A stretch of 64,000 bases of DNA from Aeromicrobium duanguangcaii (GCF_024508295.1 NZ_CP101990.1:2418001-2482000), one strand, 5' to 3'. Positions 50,378 to 58,292 are shown, counted from the stretch's first letter. Numbers and translations: made by a program. The notes: generated by a model from the sequence alone, not told the origin.

Positions 50378-50629
50378 TCGAACGCTGAACTTCTCGCGCT
50401 TCGGCGGCGGTTACGACACCGAGAACCTCGAGCGCGTTATGGTCGGCGGCACCGAGAAGCGGGCCGCGTGCGTTGCCGAGAAAGCTCTCCAAGAGATCGA
50501 CTCGCGGACCACGAGAAGCGAACTCTGTTAGCCGGATTCGACGAGGAGTGGAGCGACGGAGTCTTCGACGATGAGGACGCAGTGGAGCAGGACCTGGACG
50601 AGGGCGGCAAGGACTGCGACATCGACTGA
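50378..50629 (+). pseudogene. Possible frameshifted small protein gene
   Basis: One frame reads FGGGYDTENLERVMVGG then RAACVAEKALQEIDSRTTRSE before a stop at 50529-50531; the +1 frame continues immediately as LAGFDEEWSDGVFDDEDA to a stop at 50629, ending DEGGKDCDID. The two halves look like one acidic protein with a C(V)AEK...D.C pattern seen in small actinobacterial exported proteins, broken by a frameshift near 50525. The reading is tentative. Confidence 0.3.
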
Positions 50630-50670
50630 CCACCACCGGGGCCGCTCCCCGACTGATGCCAGGAGGCGCC

Positions 50671-51120
50671 ATGAAGAAGACCCTCGTTGTCGCCATCGCC
50701 GCGTTCGCGCTGACCGGATGCACCGTGAATCCGAACGAAACGCCGGACGTGCGGAGGGAGGTCGCCGCGGACTACGTCAGCTACCTCGTGGGCGAGGACT
50801 ACAAGAAGGCGTGCGACCTGCTGACCGAGGAATACGTCGCCGAACTCATCGCACAGGCGGCTGCCAAGGACTGCGAGGGAGCGGTCAAGCTGGAGGCCGA
50901 CTGGCTCGTGAAGGCGCGCGATGTCGAGGACGGGTGGGGTCTCAGCGTCGACGTGGTCCCCACGGTCGATGACCGAATCGTGATCCGTTCGACCGTCATC
51001 CTCAGCCTCGACGATGAAACCGGCGAGCGGATCGTGGACGAGTTCTCGTTCGCCAAAGGTGAGGCACCTCTGATCTCCGGCCGTACCCCCATCGGGCAGG
51101 AGCGGGCGACCTTCGATTGA
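50671..51120 (+). CDS. Lipoprotein of unknown function
   Basis: A 149-residue lipoprotein with leader KKTLVVAIAAFALTGC (lipobox Cys17) and a perfect AGGAGG 4 nt before the ATG. The mature part has ADYVSYLVGEDYKKACDLLTEEY and a Cys pair (KKACDLL and AKDCEGA), a pattern of small NTF2-like extracellular domains, followed by a beta-rich C-terminus. I cannot assign a function. Confidence 0.72.
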   Translation: MKKTLVVAIAAFALTGCTVNPNETPDVRREVAADYVSYLVGEDYKKACDLLTEEYVAELIAQAAAKDCEGAVKLEADWLVKARDVEDGWGLSVDVVPTVDDRIVIRSTVILSLDDETGERIVDEFSFAKGEAPLISGRTPIGQERATFD

Positions 51121-51203
51121 GCGCGTCGGGCCCTGACCGACCCACCCAGACCACCACCACTCCACCGACGCCCCTCAGCCCCTTACGGTCCGGGACGTCG
51201 TCA

Positions 51204-51245
51204 CGTCTGGCGCACGTTGGCTGCAGTGAACCCGCGAGTGATGCC
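51204..51245 (-). pseudogene. Fragment of a tadA gene
   Basis: On minus, 42 bp encode GITRGFTAANVRQT followed by a stop, nearly matching GITRGFTAVNIRKF (residues 147-160) of tadA2 1.6 kb away. The DNA is also similar. No other part of tadA is seen nearby, so this is a small displaced or decayed remnant. Confidence 0.5.
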
Positions 51246-51248
51246 GCC

Positions 51249-51905
51249 TCAAAGACCGAGCATGTGAACGATGCCGCGGCCGACCAGGAACAGTCCGCCC
51301 GCCGTCAGGATCAGCACCGTCACCAACCGGCCCTTCGCGTCGATGAAATCGGACAGCGCCTGTAGCAGGCGCCGCGTGGGCTGAGGCGCCACCATCGTCA
51401 TCGCGAGGGGAAGCCACGCCGGCACCGCGCCCAGAACAGTCACGATGGCGACCACGATCAGGCGTTCGAGAACGTCGATGTGGCTGGCGGCGATCTCCTT
51501 GGCCACCGGGACCATGACCGCCAGCGTCGTGAAGTTCGTCGCCATGGAGAACACACCGAAGCCCAGCGCCGCGCTCGGACCCAGGCCGCGGTCGCGCGAC
51601 TTCTTGGGCTTCGGGGCACGCGGCCGCCGGTACCGCAGCACAGCGGCGATCAGCAGGAGAAGGACACCCAGGCCCACGTCGAGGGAGGCGCTCAGCCTCG
51701 GCTCCTCGGGAAGGGCGATGGACCGGCCGAAGAGCACCAGCGCCGACAGCAGGACCAACAGCGTCCCACCGACACCGAGGGCGTAGCACCCGGCGATGCG
51801 GCGTCCGTTGCGCCCGGACAGCAGCACCGTCTGCTCCGTCATCATGACCGGACTGACAGCGCCCACGAGGGACAGCGGGATCACGAGCGCAAGCACACTG
51901 AGCAT
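51249..51905 (-). CDS. GAP-family (Sap-type) polytopic membrane protein
   Basis: A 218-residue membrane protein with about six hydrophobic segments. The start VLALVIPLSLVGAVSPVMMTEQTVLLSG and the central FSMATNFTTLAVMVPVAKEIAAS are characteristic of the GAP/Sap (LysE-like) family, whose mycobacterial members help export surface glycolipids such as sulfolipid and glycopeptidolipid. The cargo here is unknown. Confidence 0.78.
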   Translation of the reverse strand: MLSVLALVIPLSLVGAVSPVMMTEQTVLLSGRNGRRIAGCYALGVGGTLLVLLSALVLFGRSIALPEEPRLSASLDVGLGVLLLLIAAVLRYRRPRAPKPKKSRDRGLGPSAALGFGVFSMATNFTTLAVMVPVAKEIAASHIDVLERLIVVAIVTVLGAVPAWLPLAMTMVAPQPTRRLLQALSDFIDAKGRLVTVLILTAGGLFLVGRGIVHMLGL

Positions 51906-51954
51906 GGGCCTGAAGCGTATCGCCAGATCAGTGTCCGGGCTTGCCGCTGCGGCG

Positions 51955-52164
51955 CTAGTGCTTGAAGTGTCCGGTCGCGCGAGCGAGGAGGTGCTGGACC
52001 TCGCGGCGGTCGGCGACGGCGAGCTTCGCGATGAGCTTGTCCGCGGCCTTGCCGGCGACCGTCGTGACGGTCCTGCCCTGCCAGGAGATCAGGACCTTGC
52101 CGTCCTTGGTGACGACGTGACCGAAGACGTCCTCCGCGAATCGGTTGCGGGCGTCCTCGGGCAT
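51955..52164 (-). CDS. Small conserved-looking protein
   Basis: A 69-residue protein, MPEDARNRFAEDV ... SWQGRTVTTVAGKAADKL ... HFKH. It has alternating beta-like strands (HVVTKDGKVLISWQGR) and a helical end. I do not recognise it with certainty; it sits 9 nt after the membrane-protein gene and probably shares its mRNA. Confidence 0.55.
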   Translation of the reverse strand: MPEDARNRFAEDVFGHVVTKDGKVLISWQGRTVTTVAGKAADKLIAKLAVADRREVQHLLARATGHFKH

Positions 52165-52173
52165 GCGCCGACC

Positions 52174-52512
52174 TTACTTGGTGGCGTCGGCGTCCGGCTT
52201 GGTCTCGGTCGCAGCGCCCGGGAGCGGCATGCGGTGCGTGGCCTCGATGTCGTGGTCGGACTTCGTGGCCTCCTCGGCGGGCGTCGGGGGCACGTAGTGC
52301 TTGCTCTTGGTGTTGATCGCGGCCGCGATGAGCGCGATCACGATGAACAGCGCCAGCGTGCCGCCGATGAAGATCGCGACCCACTCGAGGAACGAGAGCG
52401 TCTCGCCCTGGTCCCACGTGTCCGGGGCGGTGTCGGCCGAGGCCGGCGTCGCGGTGACGACGACGGCGAGCAGGGCGGCGGTCACGGGGGTGATCACTCG
52501 GGCGAGGCTCAT
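52174..52512 (-). CDS. Exported single-pass membrane protein
   Basis: A 112-residue protein with a signal peptide (ITPVTAALLAVVVTATPASA), a short extracellular stretch (DTAPDTWDQGETLSF), one transmembrane helix (VAIFIGGTLALFIVIALIAAAI) and a Lys/Glu-rich cytoplasmic tail. Function unknown. The ATG at 52512 is chosen since TACGAT lies 6 nt before it; a GTG two codons upstream is less likely. Confidence 0.62.
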   Translation of the reverse strand: MSLARVITPVTAALLAVVVTATPASADTAPDTWDQGETLSFLEWVAIFIGGTLALFIVIALIAAAINTKSKHYVPPTPAEEATKSDHDIEATHRMPLPGAATETKPDADATK

Positions 52513-52518
52513 GGGCAC

Positions 52519-52524
52519 ATCGTA
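52519..52524 (-). promoter_or_regulatory. -10 box (TACGAT) of the 112-residue membrane protein
   Basis: TACGAT on the minus strand ends 6 nt before the ATG at 52512. Confidence 0.5.
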
Positions 52525-52556
52525 TCCATCCGCGTCGGCGCGCGACCGCTCACCCG

Positions 52557-52562
52557 TAGGGT
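52557..52562 (+). promoter_or_regulatory. -10 box (TAGGGT) of mscS-glbO
   Basis: TAGGGT ends 6 nt before the GTG at 52569. It is divergent from the box at 52519. Confidence 0.55.
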
Positions 52563-52568
52563 TGAGGC

Positions 52569-53471
52569 GTGGATTGGTCAGTGAAGCTCGAGGACGTCGT
52601 CGCCTGGTTGCTGGACGTGCCCGGCAAGGCCGTCCTCATCATCGTGATCGCGATGGTGCTGCGCTGGCTGGCCCACCGCTTCATCAACCGGCTGACGGGC
52701 CGCGCCGCGAAGGGCGCCGTGCCCGAGATCCTCGCCAACTCCAAGGCCGGCGTGTTCCTGTCCGACCTGCGCTCCGGCACGGCCGAGCGGCGCCGCCAGC
52801 GCGCCGAGACCATGGGGTCGCTGCTGCGCAGCATCGCCTCGGGCGCCATCTGGAGCATCGCCTTCGTCATGGTGCTGGGGGTGCTCGGACTGCCGATCGC
52901 TCCCCTGCTGACCGGCGCGGGTGTCGCCGGCGTGGCGCTGGGATTCGGCGCCCAGACCCTCGTCAAGGACTTCCTCTCGGGCATCTTCATGATCCTCGAG
53001 GACCAGTACGGCGTCGGTGACGCCGTCGACCTCGGGGAGGCCTCCGGCATGGTCGAGTCCGTCGGCCTGCGCGTCACCAAGCTGCGCGACGTCAACGGCA
53101 CCGCTTGGTACGTGCGCAACGGCGAGATCCTGCGCGTCGGCAACCAGAGCCAGGAGTGGGCGCGCACCGTGCTCGATGTGACCGTCGCCTACGACTCCGA
53201 CCTCGACCAGGTCCAGCAGATCCTGCGCGAGGAGGCCCACGCCCTGTACACCGACTCGACCCTGTCCTCGTTCATGATCGAGGAGCCCGAGGTCTGGGGC
53301 GTCGAGCGGTTCGACAAGGACGGCGTCGTCGTCCGCACGGTGGCCAAGACCGCTCCCCTGCACCAGGGCGAGGTGGGCCGTGCCCTGCGAAGCCGCGTGC
53401 TGCGCCGCTTCGACGCGGCCGGCATCCGCATCCCCTCCACCACTTTTCCGCCCTCGGGAGGCACCGCATGA
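52569..53471 (+). CDS. mscS: Small-conductance mechanosensitive channel (MscS family)
   Basis: A 300-residue channel that releases solutes on hypo-osmotic shock. It has three or so membrane segments; the pore-lining helix is PLLTGAGVAGVALGFGAQTLVKDFLSG (about 113-139), followed by the beta domain (YGVGDAVDLGEASGMVESVGLRVTKLRDVNG) and the C-terminal alpha/beta part. Its stop overlaps glbO (ATGA). Confidence 0.92.
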   Translation: MDWSVKLEDVVAWLLDVPGKAVLIIVIAMVLRWLAHRFINRLTGRAAKGAVPEILANSKAGVFLSDLRSGTAERRRQRAETMGSLLRSIASGAIWSIAFVMVLGVLGLPIAPLLTGAGVAGVALGFGAQTLVKDFLSGIFMILEDQYGVGDAVDLGEASGMVESVGLRVTKLRDVNGTAWYVRNGEILRVGNQSQEWARTVLDVTVAYDSDLDQVQQILREEAHALYTDSTLSSFMIEEPEVWGVERFDKDGVVVRTVAKTAPLHQGEVGRALRSRVLRRFDAAGIRIPSTTFPPSGGTA

Positions 53472-53872
53472 CCGAACCGCAGAATGACACGCAGGCCAAG
53501 GAGACGTTCTACGAGGCGATCGGCGGACACGCCACCATCGCCCTGATCGTCGAGGTCTTCTACCAGGGCGTGGCGCAGGACGAGCTGCTCAAGCCCATGT
53601 ACCCCGAGGAGGACCTGGGCCCCGCGGCCGAGCGTCTGACGATGTTCCTCGAGCAGTACTGGGGCGGCCCCACCACCTACTCGCAGCGCCGCGGCCACCC
53701 GCGCCTGCGCATGCGGCACGCCGACTACGCGGTCACCGAGCAGGCGCGCGACCACTGGCTCAAGCACTTCCGTGACGGCTTGGACGCGGCCCAGCTGGAG
53801 CCCGAGCTGGACGCGCAGTTCTGGGCGTACGCCCAGCACGCGGCCAACTTCATGATCAACGCGAAGGGCTGA
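53468..53872 (+). CDS. glbO: Group II truncated haemoglobin (trHbO)
   Basis: A 134-residue oxygen-binding haem protein, close to mycobacterial GlbO: ERLTMFLEQYWGGP and RGHPRLRMRHADYAVT with the proximal His, and Trp in RDHWLKHF (G8). It may detoxify NO or peroxides or supply oxygen. It is co-translated with mscS. The stop directly abuts the stop of the convergent thioesterase gene. Confidence 0.94.
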   Translation: MTEPQNDTQAKETFYEAIGGHATIALIVEVFYQGVAQDELLKPMYPEEDLGPAAERLTMFLEQYWGGPTTYSQRRGHPRLRMRHADYAVTEQARDHWLKHFRDGLDAAQLEPELDAQFWAYAQHAANFMINAKG

Positions 53873-54622
53873 TCAGCCCATCGCCGCGAGGAGCGACTGC
53901 CGCTCCTCCTGGCTGAACTTGCGCGACGACTGCTTCGCCGCCTCGAAGCCCACCAGCACGGCCGAGGACGAGGCGAAGGTCTGACCGTCCGCGCCCAGCT
54001 GCGCCTCGATCGTGAACGACCCGTTCCCGACCCGTGCGACCCGCGTGCGGGTCTCGAGCGCCGGGCGCCACTCGATCGGCTGGTGGTACCGCGCCTCGAC
54101 GCTGGCGACCACGAAGTTGCCCGGAGTCAGCCTGGTCAGGACCCCGTTGATGAAGGGGACACGCGTCTCCTGGAAGAGCTCGAAGACCTGGGCTGCGCTG
54201 ACGTGCCCGGAGCCGTCGAGGTCGGTGCGGCGCACTGCAATCGACCCCGCCTGAGCGGCATCGTTCAGCACCTCGGGGGCGGCGTGCTTTCCGAGATCGA
54301 CCTCGACGGTGGCGAACTCGGTGTCCGTGCCGGCCACGCCGATGGACTGCAGGACCTGGTCGCCCTCGACGCGGCTGGTGACGACGACGGGCTGACTGCC
54401 CAGCAGCAGCGGCCGCTTGAACTGGATCCGCATCGCCCCGATCGGACCGGGCGGGACCTCGCTCATCGCGGCGCGGGCGTTCTCGGCGTACCGCAGGTAG
54501 ACGACGTTGTTGACGTGGTTCAACGAGTCGAGGTCGGCCCAGCGCATCGGGATGTCGTGTCGGAACTCGGTCACCCGGGCATCCTGCCACGCGTCCACCA
54601 CCGCCACGCCCGACTCCCTCAT
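53873..54622 (-). CDS. Acyl-CoA thioesterase, double hot-dog
   Basis: A 249-residue protein with two hot-dog domains: FRHDIPMRWADLDSLNHVNNVVYLRY (about 20-45), whose Asp-x-x-x-His/Asn region is the 4HBT catalytic motif, and a second RRTDLDGSGHVSAAQVFELFQETR (about 130-155). It hydrolyses acyl-CoA thioesters. The ATG overlaps the stop of the biotinyl protein; a GTG 16 codons downstream is an alternative start. Confidence 0.82.
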   Translation of the reverse strand: MRESGVAVVDAWQDARVTEFRHDIPMRWADLDSLNHVNNVVYLRYAENARAAMSEVPPGPIGAMRIQFKRPLLLGSQPVVVTSRVEGDQVLQSIGVAGTDTEFATVEVDLGKHAAPEVLNDAAQAGSIAVRRTDLDGSGHVSAAQVFELFQETRVPFINGVLTRLTPGNFVVASVEARYHQPIEWRPALETRTRVARVGNGSFTIEAQLGADGQTFASSSAVLVGFEAAKQSSRKFSQEERQSLLAAMG

Positions 54623-54846
54623 GCGCCGACGGTGTCGTCGATCTCGACGACGGCGTCGCCCTCCTGGACGATCTGGCCCTCCTGGACGAGGATTCCGGCC
54701 ACGTGTCCGTGCGCCGGCGACACCACGGGGATCTCCATCTTCATCGTCTCCATGATGACCAGCGGGTCACCGGGCCCCACCTGGTCGCCCTCACGGGCCA
54801 GGATCTTCCAGACGTTGCCGACGATCTCGGCCTTGGCGTTGATCAT
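54619..54846 (-). CDS. Biotin/lipoyl carrier protein of an acyl-CoA carboxylase
   Basis: A 75-residue free-standing biotinyl domain: the biotin-accepting Lys36 is in METMKMEIP, with the flanking VPGDPLVIM-like and AGILVQEGQIVQEGDAVVEID strands. It carries carboxybiotin between the carboxylase and the carboxyltransferase. It overlaps both neighbours by 4 nt. No biotin carboxylase subunit is in the window. Confidence 0.9.
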   Translation of the reverse strand: MINAKAEIVGNVWKILAREGDQVGPGDPLVIMETMKMEIPVVSPAHGHVAGILVQEGQIVQEGDAVVEIDDTVGA

Positions 54847-56351
54847 CGGTGCTCCAGCAGACGCAGGGCGGCGACCAGCCGGTCGCGGGTCTCCTCGGGG
54901 TGGATGACGTCCTCGATGATCCCGGCCTCGGCAGCGATGTAGGGACGCGCGACGTTCTCGCGGTACTCGGCGGCCAGCTCGTCGCGCAGGGCGTCGGGAT
55001 CCTCGGCTGCGGCCAGGGCCCTGCGATGCAGCAGTCCGACTGCTCCACCCGGGCCCATCACCGCGATCTCGGCGTTCGACCAGGCCCAGGCGTGGTCCGC
55101 GCCCAGCGAGGTCGAGCCCATCGCGATGTACGCGCCGCCGTACGCCTTGCGCACGACGACGGTCAGGCGCATCGAGCGCTTGGCCTCGACGTAGGCCTTC
55201 AGCACCTTCGCGCCGTGCGTGATGATGCCGCGCCCCTCCTCGACCGTGCCGGGCAGGAAGCCGGGGACGTCGACCAGCGTGACGATCGGGATCCCGAACC
55301 GGCCGCAGAACTCGACGAAGCGGGCGATCTTGACCGAGGTCTTCGAGTCGAGGATGCCGCCGCGGACGGCGGGCTGGTTCGCGACCACACCGACGGGACG
55401 GCCGTCGATCCGGCCGAACACCGTCAGGGCGCTGCCGGCGTGCTCGGGCATGAGCTCGAGGCGGGCGCCGTTGTCGAGGACGCCGTCGATGACATGACGC
55501 ATGTCGAAGACGACGCTGGCCTTCTCGGGCACGACGGTCGGCAGGCCGGCCGCCGAGATCGGGTTGACCGGGACGGCGTCGCCGACGGGCAGCCGCGCAT
55601 CGGAGTTGGAGGGCAGGTACGACAGCAGATGGCGCACCGACTGCAGCGCGTCGAGCTCGGTCTCGACCTCGAGGTGCGCCACGCCGCTGGTGCGGGTGTG
55701 CATCCCGGAGCCGCCGATGGCGTCGGCCGTGGCGTCCTCGCCCGTGGCGGCGCGAACGATGTCCGGACCGGTCAGGAACATGTGGCCGTGGCCCTTGACC
55801 ATGATCGTCCAGTCGGTCAGCGCCGGCGAGTACGCGGCGGCTCCGGCGCACGGGCCGAGGATCACCGAGATCTGAGGGATGCGGGCCTGGGCCTCGACGT
55901 TGAGGGCGAAGATCTCGCCGCAGCCGTGCAGGGCGTGGATGCCGTCGGGCACCCGGGCTCCGCCGGAGTCGTTGACGTAGACGATCGGGAAGCCGCTGTC
56001 GATCGCGAACCGCTGGGCGCGGCAGATCGCGGCGGCCATCACGGCGCCGATCGCGCCCGAGGCGATCGCGGCGTCGTGGCAGGCGACGACCACCGGGTGG
56101 CCGTCGACCAGGCCCCATCCCGTGACGACGCCGCTGCCGGCGCCGGGCTGGGCGGCCTTCAGCGGAGCCAGCTCGACGAAGGTGCCCTCGTCCAGCAGCA
56201 GCTCGGCGCGTTCGCGGGCCGTGTGGACGCGGGCGCCGCGGGGCTCGACGCGGGCGAATCGCTCGCGTCGACGCTGGTCCAGGCTCGCGCGCGGGGCCGA
56301 GCCCGCGTCGGTCGTCTGCGTCGTCAGCCGGTCGTGAGAAACATGAGGCAT
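54843..56351 (-). CDS. accD: Acyl-CoA carboxylase carboxyltransferase (beta) subunit
   Basis: A 502-residue AccD-type carboxyltransferase. The N-terminal half has VTGWGLVDGHPVVVACHDAAIASGAIG and VYVNDSGGARVPDG; the C-terminal half has IARFVEFCGRFGIPIVTLVDVPGFLPG and VVRKAYGGAYIAMGS, the two oxyanion-forming crotonase folds. It makes a malonyl- or methylmalonyl-type CoA; chain specificity is not clear. Two palindromes overlap its promoter and start codon. Confidence 0.92.
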   Translation of the reverse strand: MPHVSHDRLTTQTTDAGSAPRASLDQRRRERFARVEPRGARVHTARERAELLLDEGTFVELAPLKAAQPGAGSGVVTGWGLVDGHPVVVACHDAAIASGAIGAVMAAAICRAQRFAIDSGFPIVYVNDSGGARVPDGIHALHGCGEIFALNVEAQARIPQISVILGPCAGAAAYSPALTDWTIMVKGHGHMFLTGPDIVRAATGEDATADAIGGSGMHTRTSGVAHLEVETELDALQSVRHLLSYLPSNSDARLPVGDAVPVNPISAAGLPTVVPEKASVVFDMRHVIDGVLDNGARLELMPEHAGSALTVFGRIDGRPVGVVANQPAVRGGILDSKTSVKIARFVEFCGRFGIPIVTLVDVPGFLPGTVEEGRGIITHGAKVLKAYVEAKRSMRLTVVVRKAYGGAYIAMGSTSLGADHAWAWSNAEIAVMGPGGAVGLLHRRALAAAEDPDALRDELAAEYRENVARPYIAAEAGIIEDVIHPEETRDRLVAALRLLEHR

Positions 56352-56386
56352 TCCTCAACTATAGGGCAAACATGAGGAACCCCTCA
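56344..56386. promoter_or_regulatory. Double palindromic operator at the accD promoter
   Basis: Two copies of TGAGG-N4-CCTCA, at 56344-56357 (overlapping the accD start codon) and 56373-56386, 29 bp apart centre to centre. A TATAGT -10 candidate on minus lies between them. The arrangement suggests a TetR-like repressor. Confidence 0.65.
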
Positions 56387-56448
56387 CCTTCGCCTCGCGT
56401 GTTTTCGATGTGACCTTCCGCACCCGCCGGGTCGTGCGCTACGGTGAA

Positions 56449-56464
56449 CTAAGCAAGCGCTTAG
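56449..56464. promoter_or_regulatory. Palindromic operator upstream of fabG
   Basis: CTAAGC-AAGC-GCTTAG, 20 nt before the GTG of fabG. It resembles operators of TetR-type fatty-acid regulators. The TetR gene at 58300 is a candidate binder. Confidence 0.55.
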
Positions 56465-56484
56465 ACACTTCAAGGAGACCGCAC

Positions 56485-57240
56485 GTGTCCGAACCCCGTA
56501 CCGCCATCATCACCGGAGCCGCCCGTGGCATCGGCGCCGGCATCGCCAAGCGATTCGCCGCCGACGGCTACAAGGTCGCCGTCCTCGACCTCGACGAGGC
56601 CGCCTGCCAGACCGTGGTCGACGAGATCGTCGCGAACGGTGGCCAGGCCCTTGCGGTCGGCGCCAACGTGGCCGACCCGGAGGCCGTCGAGGCGGCCGTC
56701 GCGAAGGTCGCCGACGAGCTCGGCGCCCCGACCGTGCTGGTGAACAACGCCGGCGTGATCCGCGACAACCTGCTGTTCAAGATGACGCTCGACGACTGGA
56801 ACCTGGTCATGGACGTGCACCTCAAGGGCTCGTTCCTGATGACCAAGGCCGTCCAGAAGCACATGACCGAGGCCAAGTACGGCCGCATCGTGAACCTCTC
56901 GAGCACGTCGGCGCTGGGCAACCGCGGCCAGGCCAACTACTCGGCGGCCAAGGCGGGCCTGCAGGGCTTCACCAAGACCCTCGCCATCGAGCTGGGCAAG
57001 TACGGCGTCACCGCCAACGCGATCGCCCCGGGCTTCATCCAGACCGACATGACCGCCGCGACGGCCGAGCGCATCGGCGTGCCGTTCGACGACTTCATCG
57101 AGTACGCCGCCAAGGAGATCCCGGTGCAGCGCGTCGGCCAGCCCGAGGACATCGCCAACACCGCCGCCTTCCTGTGCAGCGAGGGTGCGGGCTTCGTCTC
57201 CGGCCAGGTCATCTACGTCGCCGGCGGACCGAAGGACTGA
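56485..57240 (+). CDS. fabG: SDR-family 3-oxoacyl reductase (FabG-like)
   Basis: A 251-residue NAD(P)H-dependent reductase. The cofactor motif TGAARGIGAG (about 12-21), NNAG at about 88-91, the catalytic Ser in NLSSTSALG and Tyr-x-x-x-Lys in YSAAK, and IAPGFIQTDM follow the FabG order. The GTG is chosen because AAGGAG lies 7 nt upstream. It is followed by a phosphotransferase after 1 nt, and preceded by a palindromic operator, so it is likely to act on acyl-CoAs in lipid turnover rather than on ACP (the cell uses FAS-I). Confidence 0.88.
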   Translation: MSEPRTAIITGAARGIGAGIAKRFAADGYKVAVLDLDEAACQTVVDEIVANGGQALAVGANVADPEAVEAAVAKVADELGAPTVLVNNAGVIRDNLLFKMTLDDWNLVMDVHLKGSFLMTKAVQKHMTEAKYGRIVNLSSTSALGNRGQANYSAAKAGLQGFTKTLAIELGKYGVTANAIAPGFIQTDMTAATAERIGVPFDDFIEYAAKEIPVQRVGQPEDIANTAAFLCSEGAGFVSGQVIYVAGGPKD

Positions 57241-57241
57241 C

Positions 57242-58279
57242 GTGACCGTTTCTGACGGAGTGAAGGGCCTCGACCTCGCGGCCCTGCGCACCTGGCTCGA
57301 CGCTGAGGTCCCCGGGGAGCTTCCCGGGGACCTCAGCGCCACGCTGATCACCGGCGGCAAGTCGAACCTGACCTACGCCGTCACCAACGGCGAGCGTGAC
57401 GTCATCGTGCGCCGGCCCCCGCTGGGCCACGTGCTGGCGACCGCCCACGACATGGGCCGCGAGCACAAGGTGATGGCCGCGCTCGCGGGCACCGCCGTGC
57501 CGGTCCCCCGCATGATCGCCGAGTGCACCGACGACTCCGTCATCGGCGCGTCGTTCTACGTCATGGAGCGCATGCCCGGCACCGCGTTCCAACGCGCCGC
57601 CGACCTCGAGGTCCTCGGACCCGAGCGGGTGCGCGACATCACCGAGCGACTCGTCGACACCCTGGCCGACCTGCACGCGGTCGACTACCGCGCCGTCGGC
57701 CTGGCCGACTTCGGTCGTCCCGACGGGTACCTGACGCGTCAGGTCGCCCGCTGGAAGAAGCAGCTCGACTCCTCTCGCTCCCGCGAGATCGACGGCATCG
57801 ACGAGCTGGCCGAGCGGCTGACCACCTCGGTCCCGACGTCGAGCGACGGCACGATCGTCCACGGTGACTTCCGCCTGGACAACGTCCTGGTCGACACCGA
57901 GGACGGCGACCGCATCACCACGGTCCTGGACTGGGAGATGAGCACGCTCGGCGATCCGCTGACCGACGTCGCCGTGATGCTGGCCTACCAGAACCTCGCG
58001 CTGGACGCCGGACCGTCGAGTGGCCAGGTCACCGACGCGCCCCGCGCGGCCGGCTACCTCTCGCCCGACGAGGCCGTGGAGCGCTACGCCGCACGGTCGG
58101 GTCGCGACGTCAGCGAGCTGGGCTTCCATCTGGGTCTGGCCTACTTCAAGCTGGCCGTGATCCTCGAGGGCATCTACCTGCGCCACTCGCACGGGCAGAC
58201 GGTGGGATCGGGCTTCGACGGCATCGGCGCGATGATCGACCCGCTGGTCCAGCACGGATTGGACGCTACTTCTCAGTAG
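57242..58279 (+). CDS. Phosphotransferase (APH) family protein associated with acyl-CoA metabolism
   Basis: A 345-residue kinase-like protein similar to the aminoglycoside-phosphotransferase domain found with acyl-CoA dehydrogenases. Key blocks are ITGGKSNLTYAV, the Brenner motif TIVHGDFRLDNVLVD (about 200-214) and TVLDWEMSTLGDPLTDVA with the metal-binding Asp. The substrate is unknown. Codons 21-33 contain a perfect 38-bp hairpin. It is co-transcribed with fabG. Confidence 0.82.
   Translation: MTVSDGVKGLDLAALRTWLDAEVPGELPGDLSATLITGGKSNLTYAVTNGERDVIVRRPPLGHVLATAHDMGREHKVMAALAGTAVPVPRMIAECTDDSVIGASFYVMERMPGTAFQRAADLEVLGPERVRDITERLVDTLADLHAVDYRAVGLADFGRPDGYLTRQVARWKKQLDSSRSREIDGIDELAERLTTSVPTSSDGTIVHGDFRLDNVLVDTEDGDRITTVLDWEMSTLGDPLTDVAVMLAYQNLALDAGPSSGQVTDAPRAAGYLSPDEAVERYAARSGRDVSELGFHLGLAYFKLAVILEGIYLRHSHGQTVGSGFDGIGAMIDPLVQHGLDATSQ
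57301..57338. repeat. Perfect 16-bp inverted repeat inside the APH gene
   Basis: CGCTGAGGTCCCCGGG and its exact complement, separated by GAGCTT. It encodes the LDAEVPGELPGDLSA segment. The near-symmetrical VPGE/LPGD peptide is a consequence. It may act as an RNA hairpin affecting expression of the second gene of the fabG operon. Confidence 0.8.
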
Positions 58280-58286
58280 CGACGGG

Positions 58287-58292
58287 TAGGGT
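58287..58292 (+). promoter_or_regulatory. -10 box (TAGGGT) of the tetR gene
   Basis: TAGGGT ends 7 nt before the GTG at 58300, giving a leaderless start and separate transcription from the fabG operon. Confidence 0.5.
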
